Part shown: positions 1 through 7,480 of the stretch, one piece after another
Layout: the number at the start of each line of letters is the position of its first letter
How positions within the stretch are numbered: position 1 is the first letter of the stretch
Assembly: GCA_963694825.1 (NCBI GenBank)
Contig: CAVOEV010000034.1
Coordinates: forward strand, 1-25,950
Direction of reading: 5' to 3'
From: UBA8437 sp963694825
Lineage (GTDB): Bacteria > Planctomycetota > Planctomycetia > Planctomycetales > Planctomycetaceae
DNA: 25,950 nucleotides
The notes under the pieces: generated by a model
Seen by the model: the letters and a program-made list of their open reading frames with translations, nothing else
The model's database searches: none
Told to the model about the DNA's origin: nothing
Translations under genes and position numbers: made by a program

Positions 1-615
1 CGCCAGATCAACGACCGGCTGGCCCTTGTAGTCATGCACAGCACCGCCCGTGTTCCCGAAGTTCCAGTACATCTTGCCGTCCGGGCCGAACAGGAATGAA
101 TGAGCCGAATGATCGTGCTGAGGCTGTCCGGTCTTGGTGAAAAGTAACTCCTTGCGGTCCGGCTTGTCGTCGCCGTCGATGTCGGTGAACACCAACACGT
201 TGGGCGAACACGAGACGATCACCCGGTTGCCGAGTACGCACAAACCCATCGCACTGTCGATGTCGCGGCCCTGGTAAAAAACCGTCTGCTTGTCGCTGCG
301 GCCGTCGCCAGTCGTGTCTTCGAGTATCAGAATCCGGTCGCCCGCCTTGCGACGGCCACGATGCTTGCGGTAATTCACCACCTCGCACACCCACACGCGA
401 CCACGCGAGTCGATGTCGATGTTGGTCAGACTGGTGATCGCAGGCTCGGATGCGAACAGCGTCGCTTCGAGACCCTTGGCAACGTCCAGACCGGCGACGG
501 CGTTCTTCGACGACCGCACGCCGGTTGGCTTGGCCTGAGACCACACCGCGGCTGGCGCCGCGACGCTCAGGCAGCAGGCAATGATCAACAAACAAATAAG
601 ACGTCGGTGCGTCAC
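1..615 (-). CDS. PVC-type heme-binding / membrane-bound dehydrogenase N-terminal domain protein (3' end outside window)
   Basis: Open frame of 205 codons running off the left edge, so the C-terminus, where a CxxCH heme motif would be expected, is not visible. The start is a GTG preceded by GGAG at 8 nt spacing. A signal peptide follows (residues 1-27, core LICLLIIACCLSVAA). The mature part has the typical propeller-like motifs of the Planctomycete/Verrucomicrobia membrane-bound dehydrogenase domain: GLEATLFASEP, DSRGRVWVCEVVNYR, GDRILILEDTTGDG, VFYQG, DIDGDDKPD and HSFLFGPDGKMYWNFGN. In this family the domain is usually joined to HEAT repeats and a cytochrome c domain, acts outside the cytoplasm and is thought to oxidise sugars; the substrate is unknown. 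It lies 95 bp after ThuA on the same strand, and genes of these three families often cluster in planctomycetes. Confidence 0.88.
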   Translation of the reverse strand, partial: MTHRRLICLLIIACCLSVAAPAAVWSQAKPTGVRSSKNAVAGLDVAKGLEATLFASEPAITSLTNIDIDSRGRVWVCEVVNYRKHRGRRKAGDRILILEDTTGDGRSDKQTVFYQGRDIDSAMGLCVLGNRVIVSCSPNVLVFTDIDGDDKPDRKELLFTKTGQPQHDHSAHSFLFGPDGKMYWNFGNTGGAVHDYKGQPVVDLA

Positions 616-710
616 AAGAGTGTCTCCGAATGAACCTGCATTTGGCTGAAGGTCATTCTACGAGACTCCCTGTCAGCTTGCCACGATCGCCGACATCGAA
701 CACCCGATCG

Positions 711-1565
711 CTATCGAGACGAATTCCACTGAACAAGCATCCGCTGAATTCGCAGCGGATTGTAGTTTCCAGGCTTCTTGTAATCCTGGTTCGCCTCCAA
801 TTCCTCGACCGTCAACGACTTCGACTTCACACCACCAGGCGGAACATCGAGCTTGGCCGTCCAGACGATCGCGTTGAGCATCAGCTTGCGGAATTCGTCG
901 TGACCCCAGTTCCAGTGGTCGTGACCGCCGGTGAAACCGAATCCCCGACCACCGTCAGGACGAACCCGGGCCCAGGCCATGTGTTGCGACTGCTTGCCGG
1001 CAATCGCCGCACGGACAAACTTGTTGCCGCTGTGAGGGCCGTTGGGTCGCTTGAGTGTCGAATCGGGAGGCAGGTCGGTCAGGATCGGAGTCACACCGTC
1101 GAGCTTCGATCGGAACCGCATGTGATAGTACCACTCGTCCTTGATCGAAAACGGCTTCACACCACGGGTCACCGGGTGCTTGGGGAAGACCGTGTAACGA
1201 GGCGTCCAGTGTGGATTGACCGACCAGTTGGCCTCGAAATAACCACCCGTCCAGTCCAAGAACGCATCGCCCGATTTGCCCTTGGGCACCTCGACACCGT
1301 AATGAACCAGGACCAGCCCCACACCCGACGACATCCGCTTGCGGAAGTCATCGATGTGAGCGTTCAACGGGTGACGGCCACCACCGTCGGCGTAAACGAC
1401 AATCGCCGACACCCCGTCCAAGACACTCGCGTCCCGAGGGAATCCGTCCGCGATCACCACCGCCTCGATTGGCAAACCGCTGGCATTCAATGCCTCGGCC
1501 AACAGCATGCAACCGGCCTTGTGCTCGTGAGCCCCGTAGCCGTGACTACGGACGCCCGCGATCAA
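711..1565 (-). CDS. ThuA-domain (glutamine-amidotransferase-like) protein, possibly the C-terminal half of a frameshifted fusion
   Basis: The frame encodes a near-complete ThuA domain: IAGVRSHGYGAHEH near the start, VVYADGGGRHPL, GLVLVHYGVEVPKG, DEWYYHMRF, HMAWARV and GFGFTGGHDHWNWG, then a tail PPGGVKSKSLTVEELEANQD that is common in planctomycetal ThuA proteins. ThuA domains have a class I glutamine amidotransferase-like fold and are linked to sugar metabolism; no reaction is firmly established. The only start in frame is a TTG that overlaps the upstream DUF1080 stop (TTGA) and has no ribosome binding site. This start would cut off most of the first beta strand (KVALIAG), which is encoded in frame upstream back to the A9 run. 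No signal peptide is present in this frame alone, whereas the upstream protein has one. Either translation is coupled at TTGA or the domain is made as part of a DUF1080-ThuA fusion. Confidence 0.85.
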   Translation of the reverse strand: MIAGVRSHGYGAHEHKAGCMLLAEALNASGLPIEAVVIADGFPRDASVLDGVSAIVVYADGGGRHPLNAHIDDFRKRMSSGVGLVLVHYGVEVPKGKSGDAFLDWTGGYFEANWSVNPHWTPRYTVFPKHPVTRGVKPFSIKDEWYYHMRFRSKLDGVTPILTDLPPDSTLKRPNGPHSGNKFVRAAIAGKQSQHMAWARVRPDGGRGFGFTGGHDHWNWGHDEFRKLMLNAIVWTAKLDVPPGGVKSKSLTVEELEANQDYKKPGNYNPLRIQRMLVQWNSSR

Positions 1566-2686
1566 CGCGACTTTGGCGCGCTTTTTTTTTGGGGCTCCTC
1601 AGCTCCCTGGACCGTCGCCTGCACCACCGATCGCAACGGAATCGCCAGGTATCGCAGACCGGCGGCTCGCTTGGATCGAATCGTGCGGATCACACCACCT
1701 ACTTCGGTCGTCGGTGGCAACGTCCGCTGCTCGGGCTTCTCGATCACCGCATCACGAACGTCAAACGGTAGACCCAGGTAAAGCCGAATCACTTCGGTCG
1801 TGAAGCCACCAGCCTCCTCGGCAACCCGATCGGCCACAACACCCGCCGATGGCACATCACTCAGAGTGCCCAAACTCGGAAGCGCCGGAAGCGATGGCAG
1901 ACTCGGCAGCGACGGACTGAAGAACGACGTCGTCTTGACCAGTCTCTTCACTCGGATGTTGCGGAACTGCACAACCATCGGTGGGCCCGCGTGCAACTGC
2001 AACGCCAGTAATCCACTTGCCCGACGCTCCTTTGCATCGCTGTCGGTGCAGTCGGCAGTCACCACGCCGTTGATCCGATGGATCAGACGGAATCCCTTCG
2101 CCGTGATGTGATAGTCGTTCCAGTCTTCCTTCTTGATCTTCGATTGGATCGCCTTGCTGGCTCCGAGACGACGGATCGTCTTGACCTGGAACTTGCCACC
2201 CTCGCGAATCAACTCGGTCTGCAATCCCCGGTTACAGAGAATACCTCGGAATCGCTCGCCGTAGACAATCCCCGAATACGTGTCGCCAGCCTCGAAATCG
2301 GCCTGATAACCACCAATCCGCCAACCGTCATTCTTGCCCGGCAAGCGGAAACTCCGGTACTGGATCCCCGAATTGCCGCCAACAATCTTGTACTGCAACT
2401 TCAATTCGAAGTCGCCAAGCGATCCACCCTTCCAGACAATGAACGTGTTACCCTGCGTCGTGGTCGCCTTCGTCGTGCGGCCCGTGATCGCACCGTCCTG
2501 GACCGACCAGAACTTCGGATTGCCGTCCCAGTTCTTCAACGTCTTGCCGTCAAAGATCGACTCGAATCCGGTGTCCGCCGCAGTCACACCCGCAACAAAG
2601 ACACCGAAACATATCGCCGTCAATACGATCGGCGTCAGCAAACCGACAATTCCTCGTCGCCCAGCCATTTGTATCTGCTTCAACAT
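1562..2686 (-). CDS. DUF1080 (3-keto-disaccharide hydrolase-like) exported protein
   Basis: 374 residues. The ATG was chosen because AGGAGGAG lies just upstream; a GTG one codon earlier is also possible. Residues 1-37 form a signal peptide (hydrophobic core about 13-33). Residues about 40-249 form a DUF1080 concanavalin-like domain: FESIFDGKTLKNWDG, NTFIVWKGG, FELKLQYKI, NSGIQYRS, GGYQADFE, WNDYHITAKG, RINGVVTADCTD, GLLALQLHAGPPMVVQFRNI. The family includes 3-keto-glucoside hydrolases, which would fit the dehydrogenase-type partner encoded downstream, but the substrate here is unknown. After residue 250 comes a low-complexity linker (SLPSLPSLPALPSLG, about 259-273) and a region of about 90 residues that I do not recognise. 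The frame ends QKKSAPKSR just after an A9 run; a -1 shift there continues straight into the ThuA domain. Confidence 0.88.
   Translation of the reverse strand: MLKQIQMAGRRGIVGLLTPIVLTAICFGVFVAGVTAADTGFESIFDGKTLKNWDGNPKFWSVQDGAITGRTTKATTTQGNTFIVWKGGSLGDFELKLQYKIVGGNSGIQYRSFRLPGKNDGWRIGGYQADFEAGDTYSGIVYGERFRGILCNRGLQTELIREGGKFQVKTIRRLGASKAIQSKIKKEDWNDYHITAKGFRLIHRINGVVTADCTDSDAKERRASGLLALQLHAGPPMVVQFRNIRVKRLVKTTSFFSPSLPSLPSLPALPSLGTLSDVPSAGVVADRVAEEAGGFTTEVIRLYLGLPFDVRDAVIEKPEQRTLPPTTEVGGVIRTIRSKRAAGLRYLAIPLRSVVQATVQGAEEPQKKSAPKSR
1582..1590 (-). promoter_or_regulatory. A9 slippery run at the DUF1080/ThuA junction
   Basis: Nine consecutive A residues on the coding strand, read in the DUF1080 frame as CAA AAA AAA AGC. 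Slipping by -1 on this run gives AAG CGC GCC AAA GTC GCG TTG ATC, which enters the ThuA frame upstream of its TTG and yields a continuous product of about 658 residues from the ATG at 2686. An SD-like GAGGAG lies 4 nt upstream of the run. A 6-bp hairpin (CCGTAG/CTACGG, 1551-1534) lies about 31 nt downstream, which is farther than is usual for a ribosomal frameshift stimulator. A genome with one more A would have one intact gene, so a homopolymer miscount is also possible. Confidence 0.5.
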
Positions 2687-3010
2687 CACCGTCTCCTCCT
2701 ACTGAATCCTGCGACCACACTCGGCCGTTCTCGACCCAATGCTCACCGGTCATTATCGGTCAGTCCGCGAATCGCTCGCCTGCTTACGAACCGCCCGCCT
2801 TCTTACCCGAATTACCAGACTTAAAAAGATACCTCTCAATGAGCCGGGTTGGCTACCCGTCAAGCCAGAATCCAGCAACCATTACGTCAGCTGGCCCCAC
2901 CCCGTCGGGCTGGATAGACTGCGTAGGCAGTACGGGGTCCGAACCAATCGATGCCGCACGCCCTACCCCTTGCCCAACCCGCACGTCTTTCCCACTCCGA
3001 GAAGTCCGCC
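2687..3010. other. Divergent intergenic region between the DUF1080 gene and the small lipoprotein gene
   Basis: 324 bp with no convincing gene. It must carry promoters for both directions, but no clear -35/-10 pair stands out. The strong SD of the DUF1080 gene (AGGAGGAG on the minus strand) is at its left edge. A short inverted repeat CGGGT-TGGCT-ACCCG lies near 2843-2857. Short frames here are low-quality shadows. Confidence 0.6.
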
Positions 3011-3475
3011 ATGACTGGTTCACGACTGCAACGACCTCTCGGCGCCACGCTCGCCACACTCGTCGCCCTGTATGCTGTGGTGTCGGTGGGGTGTTCGGAT
3101 CCCCAGCCAACCGAGGTCGAGGCCAAGCGGCCCAAAAAGAGCATCTTCAAGCAGCGAACTCAAGACGTCGGTGAATTCGACGCCAAAGCCGGCAAACAAC
3201 TCAGCGATTCCAAGATCAGGGCCACCAATCCCTTGCTGGCCGGCCTGGAAGCCTACGGCCCCGCTGCCGAGAAGGTGACCAAGCTGGCGATTCAGCACCA
3301 GCTGAACATCTACAACGCGCTGCATGGTCACTACCCGAAGGACCACGCCGAGTTCATGAGCGAGATCATCAAGAAGCAGAACCTGCAACTGCCCAAGCTG
3401 CCCTACGGCAATACCTACGAATACGACGTCGCCAATCACAAGCTGATCGTGGTCAAGGGCAAGGCCGCGAAGTGA
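3011..3475 (+). CDS. Small planctomycetal lipoprotein of unknown function
   Basis: 154 residues from the ATG at 3011; the in-frame extension upstream lacks a signal sequence and was rejected. A type II signal peptide with lipobox VSVGC (Cys28) predicts a lipid-anchored protein. A charged, flexible stretch follows (about 30-75). The C-terminal part IQHQLNIYNALHGHYPKDHAEFMSEII followed by LQLPKLPYGNTYEYDVANHKLIV resembles the small globular domain that follows the helix of type II secretion pseudopilin-like proteins (NALHGHYP, KLPYGNTYEYD). I recall similar small proteins in other planctomycetes, but no function is known. It is a single gene, convergent with the DNA glycosylase gene, with 23 bp between stops. 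Confidence 0.8.
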   Translation: MTGSRLQRPLGATLATLVALYAVVSVGCSDPQPTEVEAKRPKKSIFKQRTQDVGEFDAKAGKQLSDSKIRATNPLLAGLEAYGPAAEKVTKLAIQHQLNIYNALHGHYPKDHAEFMSEIIKKQNLQLPKLPYGNTYEYDVANHKLIVVKGKAAK

Positions 3476-3498
3476 CCGCAGCCTGCACCGGCGGCGTC

Positions 3499-4134
3499 CT
3501 ACGGTTCCAGATCACCGCTTCGCCACAGGTAGAGGCAGGCGACCGAGCGATACGGAGCCCACGCCTCGGCCATCCGCTCGCAAACCGACGTCTCGGGCAA
3601 CCCCGACATCCCGTATTCTCGCTCGATCCCCGTCCGGATGCCCAGGTCCAGTGGCGCGAATACGTCGAGTCGTCCGAGGCAGAAGATGAGGAACATCTGA
3701 GCCGTCCAGCGGCCGATGCCTCGAACCTGCACCAACTCCTCGATCACCCCCTCGTCGTCCAGCCGATGAATCCGATCCAGGCGAACTCGCCGCGAAACCA
3801 CGGCATCGGCCAGGTCTCGCAGGTAGCCGATTTTCTGAGGCGAGACGCCGAGTGACCTGAGATCCTTGTCTGACAATTCGGCCAGGCTGTCCGGAGTCAC
3901 CCACCTGGGCCGAACGGCTCGTCGCACCCGTTCGTTAATCGAACGTGCCGCGGATGTGGAAATCTGTTGTCCGATGATCGAGCGAACCAGTGTCAGGAAT
4001 CGGCCCCGACGCAACACCATCTCGATCGGACCCACCCGCCCAACGACCCGACCGATGATCCCCTCCATCACCGGGTCGGCTTGGCGCAGGTGCCTGAGAG
4101 CCCGTCGCATGTCCCGCTTCGGGACGGTCTTCAT
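3499..4134 (-). CDS. HhH-GPD DNA-3-methyladenine glycosylase (AlkA/Mag1-like)
   Basis: 211 residues from the ATG at 4134, which overlaps the pyrF stop as ATGA; longer in-frame starts lie inside pyrF and give an unlikely N-terminus. Residues 46-65 (LTLVRSIIGQQISTSAARSI) match the family's first conserved helix. The helix-hairpin-helix is VQVRGIGRWTA at 136-146, and PLDLGIRTG at 161-169 supplies the expected catalytic aspartate Asp163. There is no C-terminal iron-sulfur cysteine cluster, so this is the AlkA/Mag1 alkylation-repair type and not the Nth/MutY type. It removes alkylated purines in cytoplasmic base excision repair. The length suits a minimal Mag1-like enzyme without the AlkA N-terminal domain. 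Co-translation with pyrF is likely, though the two functions are unrelated. Confidence 0.9.
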   Translation of the reverse strand: MKTVPKRDMRRALRHLRQADPVMEGIIGRVVGRVGPIEMVLRRGRFLTLVRSIIGQQISTSAARSINERVRRAVRPRWVTPDSLAELSDKDLRSLGVSPQKIGYLRDLADAVVSRRVRLDRIHRLDDEGVIEELVQVRGIGRWTAQMFLIFCLGRLDVFAPLDLGIRTGIEREYGMSGLPETSVCERMAEAWAPYRSVACLYLWRSGDLEP

Positions 4135-5087
4135 CCGAGCCCCCCGGCCGGAGTCGACTCGGCCAAATCGGCGATCATCCCCACCGTTGCCGCCTCGATC
4201 GCCTCCTCCCACCGCGACTCACCAAACTGCTCGGCATACGGCTCGCGCCGGTACGCGAAATTGATCCCTCGGGAACTATTGACCAGTGCCCCGAGTCCGT
4301 CGGGCGCAAACGCCGCGGCAACATCTCCGGCACCCGCCCCCTGGCTGCCGTACCCCGGCACCAACAACGGCACCCCGGGCATCTCGGCTCGCAATTCGGC
4401 CAGCTCCCTAGGATAAGTCGCTCCGACAACAGCACCCACCGACCCGTACCCGCACTCTCCCATGGTCGACTCCGCCAACTCACGTACCACTCGGGCCGTG
4501 TGACGATAGACCGGCTGGCCATCGGCCACCAGATCCTGCAACGTCCCGGCTCCGGGATTGCTCGTCCGCACCAGCACGTACAGGCCGCCGCCGCGGCTAA
4601 CAGCGGCCGAGACAAACGGTTCGAGTGTGTCGGCGCCCAGGTAGGGGTTCACCGTCAATGCATCCGCGGCAAACGGGGCCGCGTCAGGATCGACTCCGGC
4701 CAGGTATGCCGATGCATACGCCTGGGCCGTCGAACCGATATCGCCTCGCTTCGCATCACAAATCACCAACAACCCCGCTTCGCGGGCCCGCCGGATCACT
4801 CGACCCAACACCGCCACGCCCGCAGGACCGTACTGTTCAAAGAACGCCGCCTGAGGCTTCACCGCCGGGACCAATCGAGCCACCACGTCGATCAAGCGAC
4901 CACAGAACTCCTCGAAGGCACACGCCGCCAGTTCGTTGGAATCGCCGCCGGAGGCCTCGACCTGACGCCTCGCACGATCCAGCACCTCGGCCGGCAACTG
5001 ATCCAGACGCGGATCGATGCCCACCAATGCGGGAGTCCGCTTGTCGCGGATCGCCGCGTCCAGCCTGTCGGCGTAATGAATCTCCAT
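4131..5087 (-). CDS. pyrF: Orotidine 5'-phosphate decarboxylase, long (subfamily 2) type
   Basis: 318 residues. It decarboxylates OMP to UMP, the last step of pyrimidine synthesis, in the cytoplasm. The catalytic signature DAKRGDIGSTAQAYA is at 111-125, with the Asp-Lys-Asp array at D111, K113, D116. Upstream are LVGIDPRLDQLP (21-32) and AVKPQAAFFEQYGP (75-88) with Lys77. Later come LTVNPYLGADTLEPF, VLVRTSNPGAG, GAVVGATYPRELAELR, LLVPGYGSQG and VNSSRGI, typical of the longer family that is about 270-310 residues. The ATG at 5087 starts the conserved N-terminus directly; no strong SD is seen. It sits 74 bp after a methyltransferase gene, and its stop overlaps the glycosylase start. Confidence 0.95.
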   Translation of the reverse strand: MEIHYADRLDAAIRDKRTPALVGIDPRLDQLPAEVLDRARRQVEASGGDSNELAACAFEEFCGRLIDVVARLVPAVKPQAAFFEQYGPAGVAVLGRVIRRAREAGLLVICDAKRGDIGSTAQAYASAYLAGVDPDAAPFAADALTVNPYLGADTLEPFVSAAVSRGGGLYVLVRTSNPGAGTLQDLVADGQPVYRHTARVVRELAESTMGECGYGSVGAVVGATYPRELAELRAEMPGVPLLVPGYGSQGAGAGDVAAAFAPDGLGALVNSSRGINFAYRREPYAEQFGESRWEEAIEAATVGMIADLAESTPAGGLG

Positions 5088-5161
5088 CGGGTCGTCGATT
5101 GTGCGGTTCGCAAACCGGTTTGGGAAGCCGGCGACCGCATCTCACAACACGACATCCCCGA

Positions 5162-5947
5162 TCAGGCCGCTCGACGGATTGGCTCAACCGCCGACAACTC
5201 GGCACCCGGAACGTCCAGCAACCAGAACGGCCACTTGCCAATCTTGCCGCACGACGTGACGTGGAAAAACTGAGACGCCGCATCGAGGATCTTCTCCTCG
5301 GTGTACTCCGACTGATGCCCCATCTTCAACGCCTCCGCCTGACAACTTCGCTGTAAGTCCCGCAGCATAGTCCGATTGCTGAACAGCACGCGACCACTGC
5401 ACACCCGACGCATCAACTCGAAGATCCTCTCGTGGTCCCGGTAACACTCACCCGACCGCGAACTGCCGAAATAAAGGTACTGGTAACTGTTGACCAGCAA
5501 CACCGTCTGGAACGGACCGCCGAATTCGTCGATCGAATCGGCCAACTCGTGCAGCTGCATCTGCTCGAATCGACTCGCCTCATGACCCAGAAAACCACTC
5601 ACCGAACGACACACCTCCAACTCACGCTGGTCGATATCAATGCCCAACGTCCGCTCGCACCCCGCACGATTGGCCGCGTCCAGAACAAAGAAACCCTTCG
5701 AACAACTGAGATCCAACAGGCTCTCCAGCCGCTCGGGATAAACTTCCGACAACTGCTCGAATCGCACCTTCAACTTGTGACGCGGAACCAGTCGGCCCTG
5801 GCGGACGATGTAGTTGTGGTTCTGAGGATACGAGTCGACCAGATAGTCGGCGACATCGCTCGGCAAGCCCGGATCGCACACCGGAGGACGCAACAGCCCC
5901 CACCGCTCGCTCAATTGCTGCACACGACTCTTCAACCAACCCGTCAT
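5162..5947 (-). CDS. Class I SAM-dependent methyltransferase-like protein
   Basis: 261 residues from the ATG at 5947, chosen for the GGAGG six bases upstream; the 35-residue extension upstream looks non-coding. No signal peptide, so cytoplasmic. A Rossmann motif I is LLDLSCSKGFFVLDAANRAG at 77-96, followed by GIDIDQRE (102-109) as the acidic end of beta 2. The glycine-rich loop is atypical (DLSCSKG in place of DxGxGxG). Later, TVLLVNSYQYLYFG corresponds to the motif IV strand, and the C-terminus (ILDAASQFFHVTSCGKIGKWPFWLLDVP) looks like the last strands of the fold. The substrate is unknown. It is probably the first gene of a three-gene unit with pyrF and the DNA glycosylase. Confidence 0.78.
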   Translation of the reverse strand: MTGWLKSRVQQLSERWGLLRPPVCDPGLPSDVADYLVDSYPQNHNYIVRQGRLVPRHKLKVRFEQLSEVYPERLESLLDLSCSKGFFVLDAANRAGCERTLGIDIDQRELEVCRSVSGFLGHEASRFEQMQLHELADSIDEFGGPFQTVLLVNSYQYLYFGSSRSGECYRDHERIFELMRRVCSGRVLFSNRTMLRDLQRSCQAEALKMGHQSEYTEEKILDAASQFFHVTSCGKIGKWPFWLLDVPGAELSAVEPIRRAA

Positions 5948-6051
5948 CCGTTCCTCCATTCCCCAAAACCAATCACGGTGCTGACGTGTGACCCGAACAC
6001 ACCGAAACGCGTCGGGCCGCGAAGGATACGACCATCTGGGCCAACTGGTCA

Positions 6052-6065
6052 AGTTGAATTCAACT
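6052..6065. promoter_or_regulatory. Perfect 14-bp palindrome in a divergent promoter region
   Basis: AGTTGAATTCAACT is fully self-complementary and lies in the 254-bp divergent space between the methyltransferase (start 5947) and the lipoprotein (start 6202). A third half-site CAACT at 6042-6046 can pair with the left arm AGTTG, so three half-sites are phased at about 10-nt intervals. This would suit a dimeric repressor operator; no regulator is known. Confidence 0.4.
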
Positions 6066-6201
6066 CCATCCTCAGTACCAACACCACCGACCCCAGACGC
6101 CCTTGCCGACCAATCTGCGATGCACTATCGTCCGCCGCTCTGCAGAACTCTCCTCAGATAGTCCCCCCCCTTCCCTCTCCGTCCTGCCGTCCCGTTCGCC
6201 G

Positions 6202-7467
6202 ATGCCCGAATCCCTGCCGATTCTCCGTCGACTCGCGGCCCGCACGTCCGTCGGCCTGCTCGTGGCCCTCGCCCTCACTTCCACCGGCTGCCGGTTAACC
6301 AAGGTGCAGTCTGGACTCACACCCCTGACCGATGACCTCGCGGAACAACTGCGAAGCCAGGTGAGCGGAGTGCTGAATCGAACGGATGAGACAGACCAGG
6401 CCGAGACGTTAGCTGGTGAGGAATCGGCGGCCGAGAACATCGGGACCCGGAACGGTGGCGACGACCAACCGACCAGCAACACCAATTCAGTGATCCAGGG
6501 AGCCGGTTTCAGTCGCGGACCACTCGACACCGTCGACACTCCACCATTACCTCCACCCGGTCGACTGACTCTGCCCAATCTCGGCAACGTGCCGGATATG
6601 GCACGCCGACTCATGGCCCCGCTCCCACCGCTCCCACCGCTCCCACCGCTCCCACCGCTCCCACCGCTCCCCCAGCTGCCACCACTGTGGAACGTCGCAG
6701 GTGCTCCGGAACAATCGCCCGAATCGCAAACCGACTCGGCTCTCAGTCAACTCATCGACTCGGCACACGACCACGTTAACGAACTCGGACCTGGTACCAC
6801 GCCCGAACAGAACCAACAGTACATCAGGAACCAAGTCTATCTCCGACTGCTGTCACTGATCGGCGAACGACCTGAAGACGCCCTCGAACCCATACCGGGA
6901 ATCGACAACTCGGAAAAGGAGTTCCTGCAGAAACTGCTCTGGGCACAGGTCAACTACTTCGATCTCACCGGAACACCCGAGCCAGACAAACGGGCCACCG
7001 CAACCATCGAACAACTCGATGCCGCCATCCGCAGCCTGCAATCCCGTGCCCAACTGAAACTCAAACACCTCGCGCTGTGCCGACAAATCCAGACGTTCGG
7101 CAACTACGAACCGTTCGAAAAGAACACGTTCAGCCCAGGACAAAGTGCCCTGCTCTATGTCGAGATCCAGAACTTCACCAGTCGACCGACCGGCGACGGA
7201 CGCCTCGAAACGCTGCTGAAATCGATGATCACCATCCGAGAGGCTCCGCCCAACGGCCAGGCGGGACCCGCAGGACGGATCGTCCACGAGATTCCCGTCG
7301 GAGTCACCCCCGATATCTGCCGCACCACGCGTCGCGACTACTTCCACAACTACGAGTTCAAGTTTCCTCGCACGCTCCCGCTGGGACGCTACGTGCTCAG
7401 GCTGACCGTCACCGATCTGCACGGAAACAAGAAGGCGAGTGAATCGCTGAGGTTCGTGCTTCGCTGA
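6202..7467 (+). CDS. Proline-rich repeat lipoprotein of unknown function
   Basis: 421 residues from the ATG at 6202; the longer in-frame start lacks a signal sequence. Lipobox LTSTGC with Cys30 predicts an anchored lipoprotein. Residues 31-130 are acidic and probably disordered. About 139-160 is a Pro-Leu repeat (PLPPLPPLPPLPPLPPLP) that would form an extended or polyproline helix, perhaps a spacer across the periplasm. The C-terminal half (about 185-421) is globular, with SALSQLIDSAHDHVNEL, YIRNQVYLRLLSLIGERPEDALEPIPGI and a beta-rich end (FSPGQSALLYVEIQNF, YEFKFPRTLPLGRYVLRLTVTDL) that resembles an immunoglobulin-like fold. I recall planctomycetal proteins with this C-terminal pattern, without an assigned role. 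It is convergent with the DUF1559 gene, 13 bp apart. Confidence 0.82.
   Translation: MPESLPILRRLAARTSVGLLVALALTSTGCRLTKVQSGLTPLTDDLAEQLRSQVSGVLNRTDETDQAETLAGEESAAENIGTRNGGDDQPTSNTNSVIQGAGFSRGPLDTVDTPPLPPPGRLTLPNLGNVPDMARRLMAPLPPLPPLPPLPPLPPLPQLPPLWNVAGAPEQSPESQTDSALSQLIDSAHDHVNELGPGTTPEQNQQYIRNQVYLRLLSLIGERPEDALEPIPGIDNSEKEFLQKLLWAQVNYFDLTGTPEPDKRATATIEQLDAAIRSLQSRAQLKLKHLALCRQIQTFGNYEPFEKNTFSPGQSALLYVEIQNFTSRPTGDGRLETLLKSMITIREAPPNGQAGPAGRIVHEIPVGVTPDICRTTRRDYFHNYEFKFPRTLPLGRYVLRLTVTDLHGNKKASESLRFVLR
6621..6674 (+). repeat. 9-bp in-frame tandem repeat (GCTCCCACC) encoding Pro-Leu-Pro units
   Basis: Five perfect copies of GCTCCCACC from 6621 to 6665 and a sixth diverged copy to 6674. The near-perfect DNA identity of the copies, including third codon positions, points to recent slippage expansion. 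Copy number changes keep the reading frame, so the spacer length of the lipoprotein can vary between strains. Confidence 0.9.
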
Positions 7468-7480
7468 TCGACGCGGGCTG

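Noticed and set aside
32..595. 187-codon minus-strand frame at the left edge
   Set aside because: Arg/Gly-rich shadow; the neighbouring frame, open from the GTG at 615 to the edge, has the signal peptide and dehydrogenase-domain motifs.
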